NCBI GenBank assembly: GCA_000507305.1
Contig: DF240498.1
Coordinates: 59,384 to 123,383, forward strand
Length of the DNA: 64,000 bases
Direction: 5' to 3'
DNA from: Breviolum minutum Mf 1.05b.01
Lineage: Eukaryota > Sar > Dinophyceae > Suessiales > Symbiodiniaceae
In this document: one piece after another, positions 1 to 11,242 of the stretch
Numbering within the stretch: the stretch's first letter is position 1
Layout of the letters: every line of letters starts with the position of its first letter
Position numbers and translations under genes: made by a program
Notes under the pieces: generated by a model
Database searches by the model: none
The model's input: the letters and a program-made list of their open reading frames with translations, nothing else
Told to the model about the DNA's origin: nothing

Positions 1-216
1 AGTGTCATTTGCAATGAAATACCCCAAGTATTTCAACATTCAACTCATTGTTCACAGGATTTCAGCCATGTTTCATCTGTTCTTTGCACCAATAGACTTC
101 CCACACCATCGGTTGATCTCGAGGAAAACCCATCCTGGGAGTTGGCTCTTCACATCTTTCCATCCAAACGTCGCCAGACTTTGCACGACTCCACCCACCC
201 TCACCACCCCTTCTGG

Positions 217-429
217 CTAAAAAAACATGTCGAAAAATCGAGTCTGTTCATTGCTCCGAAAAGGCCGTCGAAATTTTTCCATTTGTTTTCTTGCCCTGGG
301 ATCTTTTTTCTCATTTTCGTTTTCTTTCTCTTCGCCCTCATAAGATTCATCGAGATGCAACTTCTCGCGGTTTTTTGCAATGTACCTTGGAATCAGCCAC
401 CGCAGCATCGTCAAGAGAAGTTCCATCAA
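217..429 (-). CDS. Highly charged exon, probable 3' end of a minus-strand gene
   Basis: The frame ends at a stop next to 217 and is rich in Lys, Glu and Arg, with a run such as EGEEKENENEKKDPRARKQ. The opposite strand gives only hydrophobic low-value frames, which supports the minus strand. It looks like a coiled or disordered charged tail. Being the lowest-coordinate exon seen on this strand and ending in a stop, it may be the terminal exon of the gene whose exons follow at 1.4-5.6 kb, but no splice chain was proved. Function unknown. Confidence 0.4.
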   Translation of the reverse strand: MMELLLTMLRWLIPRYIAKNREKLHLDESYEGEEKENENEKKDPRARKQMEKFRRPFRSNEQTRFFDMFF

Positions 430-1464
430 ATGGTAGTCAAGCGCAAGGTTTCAAACATCCAAAACAACTCCAAGGGATCTCCAAGGGTTGCTGGTTGTCA
501 CATATCAGTGTGATATGCTATGGAAAAGTAGCGCTTTATATCGCTTTTGTTTTGTCATTTGAGTACTGAAATTTATAATATTCCAAACACAGACGTTGTA
601 ATACAAACAAGATCAAACAAGTGTAACCTGGGGTTACTATAACCCCCCTATAAGTTGAGTTATAAGCCTATTTCAATGATGTCTACCAGTTATCCCCTCG
701 ACCCTCTGGTGGGGCTTCAGGAAGCCACTAAACTCCGTAGATGAGGTGCTCTTCAGCTGCAGCTTTGGCGTGAATGGCCGTTTCTGCAGGGACAACGTTT
801 CGAACCACTACGCAACCTCGGGGAACATAGCAGGATTTGAATTGGAATTATGTATTATACATCAACTAAAATTAAGGTGGCTTCAAGAGATACTTTCTTG
901 GATATCTTCGTATCGAATAATGAAATCGAATAGTAAAGGTGTACGATGGTACCTGGGCATTACATATATCATCATAAATCAATGATGGGTGCAGTGTGAT
1001 TGGAATCAACTTTGATATGGATTGGATCTAACTTGAACCATCCTGGGTTTGTGAGGAAGCGTCAAATCCTCCCAGCCATGGCTATGGCCCATGTTTGGAA
1101 TGGTGAAATCTTGCGATTGCCACTCTCCACAAGACAACACGACTTCTAAATTGCTTCTAATTCGAATCTTCCACAAGTAACATAACGTAGTATGTCAAAA
1201 ACAAATCCATGAGACACGCACTAAAAGAACTATCGCTGCCAGGGTTCCACGTTTTCGGATCTCTTCTGCTACAGAAGGTGAAAAAGTGCCTTCCATCAAC
1301 TCCTCATAGTCCACCTGCACAAGTCCACTGTATAACCATGTATAACCCACAAAAATGATCAAGAAATCAACAGGATTCTGGTAGGAAATTGTAAACTTAT
1401 TTCACCTGAAAGGCATTTCCCCCAGTTCCATTGGAGTTGATATCTACAGCAGGCTATGGCTCAC

Positions 1465-1680
1465 CTTGGGTATGGCATTGCTTCCCAATCTTTGAATCTC
1501 ATCACGTGCTGTTGCCACAGCTTGCTGTAGACGTTCCCACGATGCTTGGAGTACATCACTGGGTGGACGGATTTGCTCCTGGAAATCGAGGGAAATTCCG
1601 GTGAGAGGAAGGACTTCCCCCCATGACATGTGTCCTTGATGTTTTGTCTTTGTTAATTTTTCTGAGCGAATGTTTGTCTG
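1465..1680 (-). CDS. Exon, coiled-coil-like segment
   Basis: The frame contains QASWERLQQAVATARDEIQR, which looks like an amphipathic helix. It ends CCC AAG followed by GTGAGC, a strong phase-0 donor just below 1465. An AG acceptor lies near 1680-1690, with a second candidate about 25 bases further in. Function not recognised. It belongs to the run of minus-strand exons at 1.4-5.6 kb. Confidence 0.5.
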
Positions 1681-2115
1681 CTCCAAATCAAATACTCACC
1701 ACCAAAAACAAGGTCAACGTATACCTTTGAAACCACCAATAAGACATGCAAGTAATGAGACATGCAAGTAAGTAAGCAGAACCCTTTCACATGTCAAAGC
1801 TCTACTCTACTTTGGGGATTACTGTACTAAGTCATTGACTAATCATGACTAATTATAAGACCCTTCCCAGGATTCATACGAATACAACGATGTGGCTATG
1901 TCTGAGAAACCTGTCTATATATATATATGCATATCTAGGATATCTACGTAAGATCTGACTATCATCTGAACTGATGTGTAATATGTATACATATATACAG
2001 CCTATAAGCAATCTGCATATGATCATCTTGGTAGTGTCCCTATATACATGTATTACATGTAAATTTCCACTGACCTCTAGGCTCTATGTTCATTGTTCCG
2101 ATCACCACCCTTTAC

Positions 2116-2257
2116 CGCCATGGTTCTTCCGATCCTTCAGCAAGCCATATTCCTTCCCCAACTCCGCTGCTGGGGCGCCCAGGGATGTGAACAAATCACC
2201 AATGGAGCCGAGGGTTCCTCCAAAAGATACACCAACACCGGGCCCACTGGACTTGGG
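2116..2257 (-). CDS. Glycine-rich exon
   Basis: After an AG acceptor at 2258-2259 a phase-0 frame opens with PKSSGPGVGVSFGGTLGSIG and continues with a Lys-rich stretch (LGKEYGLLKDRKNHGG). It ends at a GTAAAG donor. The exon is in none of the longest frames; the longer frames here on either strand look like chance. Function unknown. Confidence 0.45.
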
Positions 2258-2467
2258 CTTTTTTTGTTGGTAAGTTTCTTAGGGGAAAAGCAAGATGTTT
2301 GTTGGATTTGAACTTTTTTTTGAAAAAGGAATAGAATTAGAAATGCACTTTGGATGTGTATACAATAGCGTATGTACATACAACAGTAGTATACAATAGT
2401 CAATAGTATAGTTTTATGTCAACTAACAGTATGAACATCAAAGATTGATATCCATACACCCTGTCCT

Positions 2468-2702
2468 TCATCCGTGTCTCATCTCAAAGGAACACGTGAC
2501 AAATCCAAATTGAAAACGTGGACCTTTTAATCTTTTTTTACTCAACAACTTCCAGCATTTTTCGTTCCGTGCAACTTCCACCAAAAACACTCTCGCAAAC
2601 TTCCAACGTTCCAATCCTGGCATTCTTTGGCCAAGACAACCCAAACTGGCGCAATCGTGTTTCGTTAGTTTCGTTGGACCAAAAGCTGCGGGGAACATGT
2701 AG
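2468..2702 (-). CDS. Basic exon with in-frame stop
   Basis: A frame following the acceptor ccccgcag reads as a basic protein segment (for example RMPGLERWKFARVFLVEVAR) and stops at 2468. The upstream ATG at 2743 is in frame, so a small 91-residue ORF is the alternative reading. Either the stop is real and the gene ends here, or a donor lies shortly before it. Function unknown. Confidence 0.4.
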
Positions 2703-3009
2703 TTGTCATGGGACCTATACGTTTCACAACCACCATTCAACATAACATACGTGAGGCAAACGACCGAATTTCATAGGAACAAAAATATCTCATCTATGTA
2801 GAATAGGAACCAATGATCTGGACAAAAACACCATACTAAGACCAAAGCTGCAGGCCACTGCATTTTGCCCTTTTCAATCAAAAACCCTTTGAGGCCATCA
2901 TTGAAACCCTCGACAAATTTCTGACAGAGACATTATATATAACATATGAATGCACATGATGCGTACTAAGTACAACTGCAGTACAAAGAGTAACGTTCAA
3001 TGAATTCTT

Positions 3010-3131
3010 GCTGTGTTCTCTACACGGAAGGATCGCTGTCAAGCTTATGTTCGTTGAGAACATAAGCCCTGCATATCCAGGTGGTTTTTGGATGATGGCT
3101 CTTGTATTATGCCCGGGCTCGAAAACATCCT
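3010..3131 (-). CDS. Candidate exon
   Basis: A pyrimidine-rich acceptor (tgtttttgcag) is followed by a frame with DVFEPGHNTRAIIQKPPGYA. The 3' limit is uncertain; a GTTACT donor near 3000 is possible. Same strand and spacing as its neighbours. Function unknown. Confidence 0.35.
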
Positions 3132-3589
3132 CTGCAAAAACATCTGATTGGTTCATGGTAAACGTCATCCAAAGGTTGCCATTTGTTCAACTCAAAATCT
3201 GATTCTGTCTAAAGTTGATAGCTAAGAGTCCTGCAAAAAAGCATGAGCACATGGTGAATCATGTGTGATTTTGAATTGATAGATATTCTGAATCCTTACG
3301 TTGGTTGGTTCAACTGGTTGGTTCACCTGCGATTGGTTTCTATGCAGAGTCCTCTGCCGAGTTCATCCAAGTGCTGGGGTCTACTGTGACCTGGCGGTAG
3401 CTGGACGACACCAACTTTTGATGGCGAACGGGCGTGCTAAGAAAAATCCAGAAGAACAGTCATTCATGTTTATTGAAGAAAATAACAACACATAACACAT
3501 CAAAGTGTGACCCTTCTTCACTTGTTTTTGAGGAAACAACCCCCACCTCCATCAAAGAGATACAAATTCGTGGGCCTCAGCATCCAGAG

Positions 3590-3670
3590 GAACGTTCAAA
3601 AACATCTACATTTGCAAGCTGCTCCAACTGGGCTCGGACTATGTAGCCTGGATGATACTTCTGCCCAGGC
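3590..3670 (-). CDS. Candidate exon
   Basis: After a possible AG acceptor at 3671-3672 the frame reads PGQKYHPGYIVRAQLEQLAN and ends near a GT. Longer frames in this stretch are less protein-like. Short and therefore uncertain. Confidence 0.35.
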
Positions 3671-3869
3671 CTTGGAGAAATGGTGCAGGGTCTTCACATC
3701 AACAGTAACGAGGTAAGTGGAAAAAAGAAACATCCCATCGGTCATGTCGAACGCACCGTGTTGGTGCTGTGACTCACAGGCAAAGTGTGGATGTTTCATC
3801 CTATTGAATTGTTTGATGAATAGGGATTCGCACATTCCTATTGAATAGTGTAGTAGAACTGAATAGGCA

Positions 3870-4010
3870 AGGCTTTGTTGACAGCTCATATGATCTTTTT
3901 TCCAACATCCTCATGACATGTTGCTTAGAAAAGCGACTACTGTTTTTGGTAGGGTGAGTTATGCGAGTTGCGACCAACTCATGATTGCCGCCTGGCCACA
4001 TCTTTCCAGA
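3870..4010 (-). CDS. Candidate exon, basic
   Basis: The frame reads SGKMWPGGNHELVATR and continues with a Ser/Arg/Lys-rich segment ending ELSTK. Splice borders could not be fixed. No function recognised. Confidence 0.3.
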
Positions 4011-4334
4011 AAACAACATGATTGTGTTGAACATCTGTTGTAAAGACTAGTGTGTCAAAATCAAAATTTCCAACCCCAAATCTTCATGCACTCCTCCACG
4101 CGTTTTTTTTGGGAGCCCCCCACTCGCCGGAAGTGTCCAGCCACCTGGTGGGCCGGAGGTTGGATCATCGTTTAAAAAGAGATCCTTTCACTTAGCTGGG
4201 AAAAAGAAAAACACACTATGTTGCAGTAACATCCTTTTCTGGGGAAAAATTTTGTTGAAGTCACTGATTTTTCAGGATGTTTGCGTATTTTGTTTGTAAT
4301 TTCAAAAAACTCAAAAACAAACCTAATCTTAGGA

Positions 4335-4490
4335 AGGTCATCTAGTCTCACTTCCAAGCTCTTGATGCGATTCGCATACCATGTTCCACCTTCCCTTGCC
4401 TTCCCCGTTGGCCTGACTTCTAGGCTGGCTGCCATAGGCTGAATAATGGTCAAGCAGGAACCAGGTCTGGTAGATACCTGGCAAGATGAA
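4335..4490 (-). CDS. Candidate exon, two frames compete
   Basis: Frame A contains REGGTWYANRIKSLEVRLDD and ends at a GTTTGT donor; frame B contains GIYQTWFLLDHYSAYGSQ and ends in a stop. Both are credible on the minus strand, so the exon is likely but its frame is open. Confidence 0.3.
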
Positions 4491-4689
4491 CCCACCGCCA
4501 CAAACAGGCCCTTCATTGCCATTCATTGATGTCTGATAAATTCAAAGACAGGCAAGCATGGCAAGGGCCACAAATTTCAATCCTGAGGCACTTGCGATTA
4601 TACGTATGGATAAAATGAAAGGGACCAATGAATGGCTACAGAAATGATGTACAGACTGGATCAAAAGGTGGACTAGTGATTGGTGTAAT

Positions 4690-5003
4690 GATGCCCCAAG
4701 CTTTCTGTCAGTGAAGTGTTGACATGGCCTTGACTCACTGTTCCTTAACCTAAGTCTCTGGCATCTCTCGAATCGGTATGGAGACTTGTCCAACAGCCCT
4801 ATCCTGTCATGAAATCATGAAGCAATACATGGTGGAAGGTGCCCATCAGAAATCTCACGACAAATTCCATTACGATTATATACATTGCGCAATGGAAAAA
4901 CTACATGGCACAGTTCCTATGTATTGATTTTCATCGGCTTGCCAATCTACGTTTTGGGAGCTGTGCCATTTCTTTCGGCCTTTCGTGTAGCAAGCAACAG
5001 CTT
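4690..5003 (-). CDS. Two candidate exons (about 4690-4793 and 4890-5003)
   Basis: The upper block reads TKGRKKWHSSQNVDWQADEN. The lower block reads YRFERCQRLRLRNSESRPCQ. Both are charged and on the same strand as the neighbouring exons, at about 100-base spacing. Splice sites not resolved; function unknown. Confidence 0.28.
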
Positions 5004-5074
5004 GGCTAGCCAGTAGTATAGTAGACAAGGGCAGCAAAGGTACCACTAATGGCAAAGAAGGGGGTTTGTGTCTA

Positions 5075-5257
5075 CCGATCATTCGGAGGTTCGTCCGGTG
5101 TCCTCCTTTCCTTTCTTTCCGCGCAAATGCAGAAAAATACCTTCAGCCATCCAGGAATGTGAGTCTCCAAGGCAATGTGCCTACAAATCGTCTTGCAACT
5201 GTCATTTCGCTCTGTAATTTCTTTTGCCAGTCCCATCAGGAACCATACCAAACACAT
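5075..5257 (-). CDS. Candidate exon, Cys/Glu/Arg-rich
   Basis: The frame reads GLAKEITERNDSCKTICRHI and later CICAERKERRTPDEPP, ending at a CG|GTAGAC donor just before a stop. It is better than anything on the plus strand here. Confidence 0.4.
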
Positions 5258-5469
5258 TTATCTGATTCTTCCGATCATCACCATCAACATGGTTCTCATT
5301 AACAAGATCCCGACGTAAGGATACGATACTTTCACGGCTCACCTGGCAAACTTCATTGTTATGGCACCAGCGTTGAGAGCGAATTTTGAAGCATAGAAAT
5401 TTACAGGACACTCAGTCGATATGGATAGATATGGTGGATGATTGAAGATGTGATTTTGCCACTATGAAG

Positions 5470-5606
5470 TCCATTGGAAGTCCATTGGAAGCAGGCGGCA
5501 CCACTAGAAATTTGGCAGGTCGAGCAGAAGTTACGGCCAACTCCGCCTGTGTCAGCGGGTGTTGATGACCCAGTGAGTTTCGGGTTGATGCAGAAGTTTG
5601 GAGAGT
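5470..5606 (-). CDS. Candidate Cys-containing exon
   Basis: The acceptor ttatttatgtag is followed by a frame with SPNFCINPKLTGSSTPADTG and then RNFCSTCQISSG. A second frame is also open over much of it. The CxxC could bind metal, but that is only a guess. Confidence 0.3.
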
Positions 5607-5609
5607 CTA

Positions 5610-6240
5610 CATAAATAACATCATTTTTTTTGCATAAAGACCTGAATCTTTGTTGCATGAAATGTTGTGTACTTACATATGTTGTACATAAAGTCATAGA
5701 TTTAGATATTTTGTGTATATATATATACTACAGATGTATAATGATTGTTCCAAAAATCTGGAAGACGCAATCTCTGGGATCTCCAGGGGAAAAATATTCA
5801 CACCTTCCAAAATCTTGGATGTATGAAAGCCTGAGAAAAATGGAACCTGTCATAATACCTACAAGAAATATATCTGCAATATATGTGATGTGCTTTGTAT
5901 TGACATTATATTCACATCTAATGTAAATATAATATGATATGTACGCCATATTTGCACTATATGTATATACCTTTTGCATTCTATTTACATAACTAGTAGG
6001 ACTCATCTGAAGCATCTTGGTAAGCATGCCTCTTGGTTGTGATTGGTGGCCATGCCATAGTACGACTCATCTGGACTATGCTTCACCTGAGCCGGGGCTT
6101 GGCTTGGGATTCAGGTCGATTCACAGGGAGATTTTCAGATTGCGATTGCTTCGAGATTGCAGACGTTTTTCTACCTATCATATATATATATAAGGTCATA
6201 TGATTGCTGGCATCAATCAAATCAAAATCTCTACACAAGT
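5610..6240. other. AT-rich non-coding stretch
   Basis: This stretch has short TA runs (5717-5726, 6180-6192) and no convincing exon on either strand. It is probably intron or intergenic DNA. Confidence 0.5.
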
Positions 6241-6243
6241 GGG

Positions 6244-6535
6244 TCAAGAAACCCCATAAAACACGACCAACCCGTACATCTTATCGCTTCCTTCATGACA
6301 ACGGCATCGCTTGAAATGGTTGGTGGTTTTGTAGTCACTCTTTTTGCCCTTGAACTCAGCTCCCAGCATTGTGCACACTGTGCAAGGACAATACCTCAAA
6401 TCAACGTGGCCAAAACCATGGAAGCTTATACCTTTTCGGTGAATCTTGGCAAACACTTTTCGTTCCAAACGCTTCAACGACAAAGACGGATGAACATATA
6501 ATTCATGGATCTTAGCGGCTAAGTGTTGAATTACA
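6244..6535 (-). CDS. Cys/His-rich exon
   Basis: About 95 residues are open. They include a basic segment (SLKRLERKVFAKIHRKG), then CPCTVC, then HFKRCRCHEG. The pattern C-x-C-x2-C ... H-x3-C-x-C-H could be a small metal-binding fold; this is inference, and no named family was recognised. The frame stops at 6244, but eight bases earlier TATGGG|GTTTCTTG gives a phase-0 donor of the same GTTTCT type used repeatedly near 61 kb, so the stop may be intronic. Confidence 0.5.
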
Positions 6536-6841
6536 AAACAGAATTTTCATCCTTTGGTTCCGATTTCTGAATTTTTTTGGTCATGCCAAACTTCCAGGAA
6601 AAACGCCGAGGTGTTTTTTTCCAACAAAACCGAGGCCCACGACTACTTCCCGGAACTCTGGAGGTGGCATAGCGACATGTCGCGTTTCACGTCACCAAGT
6701 GGCTGGCAGTCTCGCTTGCTTTAAACATGAGTTAAGTGTCGCATTCCCATTCAGTTTTATGTCAAAAAATGCTGCCTTGCTTGCCAGAATATGAAAAAGC
6801 TGGCCAGAAAGGCTCCTGTAGATTAGAGTTGAAGATTATAT

Positions 6842-7156
6842 ATGTTAGATGTGTGTCAGTGGATAGGGTCGATTTATGTCGATTTGGCACATCCTAGAAA
6901 TTCAGCAAAGAATCAATCAGGGACAAAGCCACCCCTTCTTTCTGTCGTAGTTCCAAGAAACGAACACCCAGTCATGGGACCCGAATCTTTATCCGTCAAC
7001 CAACTCAACGCTTTGATGGACAACAATTCCCACGGCGGTTCAAGGGACGTTTGGGCCAGCGGACGCGAAACTCGCTGGAGTTCTCAAGATTGGATGGTTT
7101 TCAACCCATTCGTTTCTTGGCTTGACATTCCACCTTCTGATTTCTTTGCAACATGA
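6842..7156 (+). CDS. Complete 104-residue ORF, unknown
   Basis: ATG at 6842, stop at 7154-7156. The C-terminal two thirds are strongly protein-like (HPVMGPESLSVNQLNALMDN, then a Trp-rich segment with SSQDWMVFNPFVSWLD). It is the clearest plus-strand ORF in the first 30 kb and faces against its neighbours. It could be a whole small gene or a terminal exon. Confidence 0.4.
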   Translation: MLDVCQWIGSIYVDLAHPRNSAKNQSGTKPPLLSVVVPRNEHPVMGPESLSVNQLNALMDNNSHGGSRDVWASGRETRWSSQDWMVFNPFVSWLDIPPSDFFAT

Positions 7157-7398
7157 GCCAAACATACAATAAAATATAATAAGACAAACAAATAAGTAAA
7201 TGCTGAAAGTTTGGAGAATTATTACTAAATGATTCAACGGATTTTTGTTGTATCATTCCATTCAAATCCATCCAAGCCACTTAACCAATAGACATGAAAC
7301 ATCATGAAACATCCCGAGAATCTCCACCCTTTCGGTGGGACATTGCCTGGAGGTGTCATGGCCTGACATAATCCAAAGTTCGGAATTCTGAAAGATTC

Positions 7399-7596
7399 TC
7401 AAAAATTGCTCTTTTTCACACAACCCCAATTTGTTTCAAAGAACTCAAAGAAAAGCACCTTTTGGTCATGATATTCCCATGATTTTCCAAAATTTATTGG
7501 AGCCATAAAACAACCAACGAAAGTAACAACAACGAAACGCCGTTTGTTTTGGCCTCCAGAGAGAAACCTCGGTGGAAATTGTCCAACTTCTTTCAA
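7399..7596 (-). CDS. Candidate exon
   Basis: The frame contains GGQNKRRFVVVTFVGCFMAP and KSWEYHDQKVLFFEFF. Borders unknown. Phe-rich composition lowers confidence. Confidence 0.25.
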   Translation of the reverse strand: MKEVGQFPPRFLSGGQNKRRFVVVTFVGCFMAPINFGKSWEYHDQKVLFFEFFETNWGCVKKSNF

Positions 7597-7669
7597 TCTA
7601 ATAGGACTCTATAAAGAATATCTAAAAAATATGGATATTCCGGGAAATCTCAACATCCAAGATTTATGA

Positions 7670-7790
7670 AGATTCACGTAGAGAGTCTGATTTGTATAGA
7701 TTTGTGACCCATTTGACGTGAGTTGTTCCAAACTCCACGTTGTAGTCATCACTTTACTACCAAGTGTATTAGCAATTTCCATTTGACCTG
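7670..7790 (-). CDS. Candidate exon
   Basis: A frame following a cag acceptor reads GQMEIANTLGSKVMTTTWSL and on to TNQTLYVN. Same strand as its neighbours. Function unknown. Confidence 0.33.
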
Positions 7791-7997
7791 CCATTGTCAT
7801 GACTTTCGTGGCTTCGGACTATGCCCCATGCCCTTCACCAAAGAGTTCAGGACCACGGTCCTCGTGCCACGGTTCCACGGACCCAGACAATGTCTGAAAG
7901 TGTCGACCGTATGTAGCATCATCTCAACCTATATAATGACTAAGGCATGATGCATGGACCTGCATTATACATCAAGCATCAACAAGCGTTGTTCTCA

Positions 7998-8213
7998 CTC
8001 CAGCTCTGCATCCCTTTTGACTTTCAGAAGCGATGGCAAATTGCGAAGCTGGGCCAATGTTTGGCAAGCTCTCTTGGGCCAACCATCGCTTGGCCAAGCC
8101 ATCCCACCGGATGTAATGCCCCTCGGGCAGAGTATGGCACCCAAAGACGTGCCGTACCAAAGCCGTATCTGAATCTGAACGTCCGTGCGTTCCTGGCGGC
8201 GGTGCCTCAGTCA
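7998..8213 (-). CDS. Exon, GC-rich
   Basis: The frame reads IRLWYGTSLGAILCPRGITS and, further on, ACQTLAQLRNLPSLLKVKRD, ending at a GA|GTGAGA donor just before a stop. The stretch is clearly richer in GC than its surroundings. The upper acceptor is not fixed. Function unknown. Confidence 0.42.
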
Positions 8214-8760
8214 TGCTCGGCTTGAGCTCCATAGTCTATGTGTCAGTATTCACCGAAGTGATCCATTGACCCTCCTAGAATAAAACTCTTAAAAACGGCA
8301 TGGGGGCCAAAGCGCGCTCGCAATAAGGTGGACGAAGGTGGGGCGGTTTCTTGATGGTTTCTTTTTTCTTTTTTCTTTTCCTGTCGCACAGACTTCAACA
8401 GTTTCCCACACAAAGAAAACTGCTGATGCCCTTGGCCGCCAAAAAAGATTCAAAAAAACATCATTGCAATCACCATCAATCCACTGATGACTTGAACAGC
8501 TTGGTTGTACACATTCCCAAATTTACCTTGTCAACAACACATTTTGGTGACCCAAAAAATCAAAGGAATCACTTCCAAAACGCTCACAGTTGACACAGTT
8601 GCCACTTCCATAACCCACAAAATGATTCCCAAACTTCTGGAAAACAGAACAAAATGATAAAATTGTTCAAACTTCTTTGAAACCTTATTTGTTTACCGCA
8701 AAGTGGCCATGATATCCCAAAAAACAAAGGTCACCAAAACTCTCCCGCCTAATCCTCGAC

Positions 8761-8899
8761 CTTGGTCAATGCATCTCCAGGATTGAGGCAAGCCCATTTC
8801 CCTACCGTGTCGAGGGTTTCTCGAGGCATCCGGCATGGTCGCTTCGCTGGGTTTGGGGGATGTAAAGCTGGTGGGGAAGCTTCCAACTCATTTTGGAAG
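8761..8899 (-). CDS. Exon, proline-rich
   Basis: Acceptor atcatttttag at 8900-8901; donor ACCAAG|GTCGAG below 8761. The frame reads ASPPALHPPNPAKRPCRMPR and then a segment with KWACLNPGDAL. Both splice borders are good. The overlapping plus-strand ORF at 8762-8977 is judged a shadow. Confidence 0.5.
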
Positions 8900-9635
8900 C
8901 TAAAAATGATGGCTTTTTTGGTGATTTTGTTCTTGGCTCAGATTTGTGGTTTCACTATTTTGCAAGAAACAAACTAGAAAAAAAACCTGGCGAAATAGTG
9001 AATCTTGCACACCGAATCCAAGACCAGTTAACCACGGAAGCGTTGGCTAAGCTTGGTAATTGCAACACCCATCTGAAAGAAATTGGTCGAGTGCCTTGAA
9101 AAAACATTTTACATCTGAAATTCTAAGACTGTGAAATCTGCTTGCAGTACTTTAATCACCAATCATCAGCCCAAAATCCAAGTCTTTGTAGCGGAAATCT
9201 AGTCCCCCACAAGTCATCTTAAGCAGAACATGAATTCTGGGCCTTTGGGGCCATCATAGAAGAACCAGGTTTTACCGTTGTCATCCTCAGTTCACCGTCA
9301 GCCCACCGCTCAAACAGGACAGGGTCCCTAGAGTTTGGCACTTCAACCAGATTCCTTTCCCACCAGCCCTAGATTGATACACCGCGGACCTTGTCTTTTC
9401 GGGGTTGTCTATTTAATCGGAAGGGATTCCACTTTACCCAAGTATCACTGTTGTTGGTACGGCCAAGTCAAACAGGGGTTTATTGATCCGCTTCTCAGAC
9501 AAAACCGGGGTGCAAAATTCCACCTAAGTTCAAGTGCATGGACAAGACGTGTTTGACCAGTTCGACCAGTCATGTCTTTCCACAAGCAGTGGCCATGGCA
9601 GCATCGTTCACATCTAGATCGTTTAGTTTCAGTGT

Positions 9636-9908
9636 CTATGAAACAGAACGAACAATCCATGACTGATTCATATAAAAATTACATATCCCTCCATGGGATC
9701 GGGTTTGTTTTTTTCCCAAGAGTTGATTGATTCGATATGTTGCCAGCTTCAACCATGATTGATTCACCTCTTTCTCATTGAATCCATGAGCTAATGAGCT
9801 AAAACATCTTCCCCCTTGGTGGAGTTTACCAAGAAACACCCTTACCATTGGTCTCCACAACATAGCGATATGATTATATAATTTGATCAATCTTCGGCAC
9901 TCTTCCAC
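9636..9908 (-). CDS. Candidate exon region, about 90 residues open
   Basis: The frame runs from CRRLIKLYNHIAMLWRPM through HGFNEKEVNQSWLKLATYR to a stop at 9636. A perfect GTAAGG donor follows WRPM in phase 0, and an AG acceptor lies further on, so it may be two exons with a small intron. Unknown function. Confidence 0.35.
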   Translation of the reverse strand: MEECRRLIKLYNHIAMLWRPMVRVFLGKLHQGGRCFSSLAHGFNEKEVNQSWLKLATYRINQLLGKKQTRSHGGICNFYMNQSWIVRSVS

Positions 9909-10041
9909 CCCCTACACAAGATGGACAAGCACTTTTCATCCTGGAAAAAGCACTAGTCACTACAATCGTATCAAAATATATCAAGCTGACTTCCACCATC
10001 AAGGCTTACAGGCTAAGGCTCAAATTCTTGCCAGTGCTCAC

Positions 10042-10096
10042 CAGGAGGTCCCGATGGCATCTCATCATCCTCTTCAAAGCCTTTTTGACAAATTTT
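10042..10096 (-). CDS. Short acidic exon
   Basis: A 55-base exon between an AG acceptor (10097-10098) and a CTG|GTGAGC donor, coding KICQKGFEEDDEMPSGPP. Too short for any long frame; the overlapping plus ORF (9883-10209) is less convincing. Confidence 0.4.
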
Positions 10097-10421
10097 CTGC
10101 GATTCGCGGCCAAATTAGGAAAAATCATCCTGACTTCAAGAAAATTGATGTTTCCTTTTTATACTGTGTAAATATGTCTTTTTCAAATATTTCTATTTCG
10201 CCAACCTGAATTTTGTTGAAAAAAACACCACTTATGAGGTCGTAGGAGGTCTCAACCTGGTCAATCCCCTAGCATTTGGGGTGGTGAGAAGCCGTAGGGA
10301 TTGTCAACTGCCCAACGAGATTCATTCTCAAAAAGTTCATGTTTTTAGCTCTTGTGTCCTCACAAGGAGTTGTTGATGAAACCCCAATGAAACACCATTC
10401 TTCCCTCCCGTCCAAACCCAC

Positions 10422-10522
10422 CTTCACTGTCAGGCTCCTCCTTTTCTGCTCGCGAGTCCACGTCCATGCCCTTGTGGCCCTTGAGGAGGGACATGATTTT
10501 CATAACACCAGTGAACGCTGCT
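10422..10522 (-). CDS. Exon, charged
   Basis: After a possible acceptor (accaagcag) the frame reads TGVMKIMSLLKGHKGMDVDS and RAEKEEPDSE, ending at a GTGGGT donor. The plus strand here has no comparable frame. Function unknown. Confidence 0.5.
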
Positions 10523-10774
10523 TGGTGTGACTATTGATTGGATACTCAGTGATCCAGGAACACAGAAGATACCCTAATTGATACAACCGAAAGTTGGATT
10601 CACCACCACCATCAACACCATCAACTACACACGACGACAAACATGATCATACGAATCGTCGTAGCAATATTCACACCACCTGAAGCCCTAATGATCACAG
10701 TCATATCAGAACGCTTCACAGTGTTGATTGTAAATGCTACGGTTTTCGTTACCAAAACCCATGTAAAACCACAC

Positions 10775-10878
10775 CCAAATCCCAGCCTCCGAGCTGGTTT
10801 TGAGGCAAGGAAATGGCACAGGTGGCATCTTCACGGGTGGAGATTTTTTCATAGGCACCTGGGTTCCAAGCTCAGATT
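10775..10878 (-). CDS. Exon, Pro/Lys/Ser linker
   Basis: Acceptor gatcctcag at 10879-10880; donor ATTTGG|GTGTGG below 10775. The 104-base exon codes SESELGTQVPMKKSPPVKMP and on to SSEAGIW. It looks like a flexible linker. It sits 250 bases above the previous exon and probably belongs to the same gene. Confidence 0.5.
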
Positions 10879-10978
10879 CTGAGGATCGGTGTGATGAATC
10901 TCGAGTGATCTAGTCTATAAATGATTTATTAATTTAAACGAGATAGAATTATCATCACACAAGTAACATGTAGTAAAA

Positions 10979-11182
10979 TCATGTTAATGATGAAGCTTTT
11001 GAATAGTTTGGGTTTTCCCCTTCAAGACTTTTCTTTGATTTTCCATCGCTTCCAAGGATGCTTGTTTTTACATAGTTTGCAAGAGAGTTGGTCAGTTTTA
11101 TGCCCACTTGCAACCACATTGTTATCCCTGTACCACCTGATACTGACACACATGCACATCTCCCAACTTTATCCAACGCCAT
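10979..11182 (-). CDS. Candidate exon(s)
   Basis: The frame reads VGIKLTNSLANYVKTSILGS and then a Lys/Ser/Glu segment (DGKSKKSLEGENPNYSK). The first part may be a separate exon, since an AG lies just before GIKLT. Unknown function. Confidence 0.4.
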   Translation of the reverse strand: MALDKVGRCACVSVSGGTGITMWLQVGIKLTNSLANYVKTSILGSDGKSKKSLEGENPNYSKASSLT

Positions 11183-11242
11183 AGCAAAAACAAAAACGAC
11201 AAATCCCCGCCTTGTCGATGGACATAGGCTTTGGTGGCCTCT

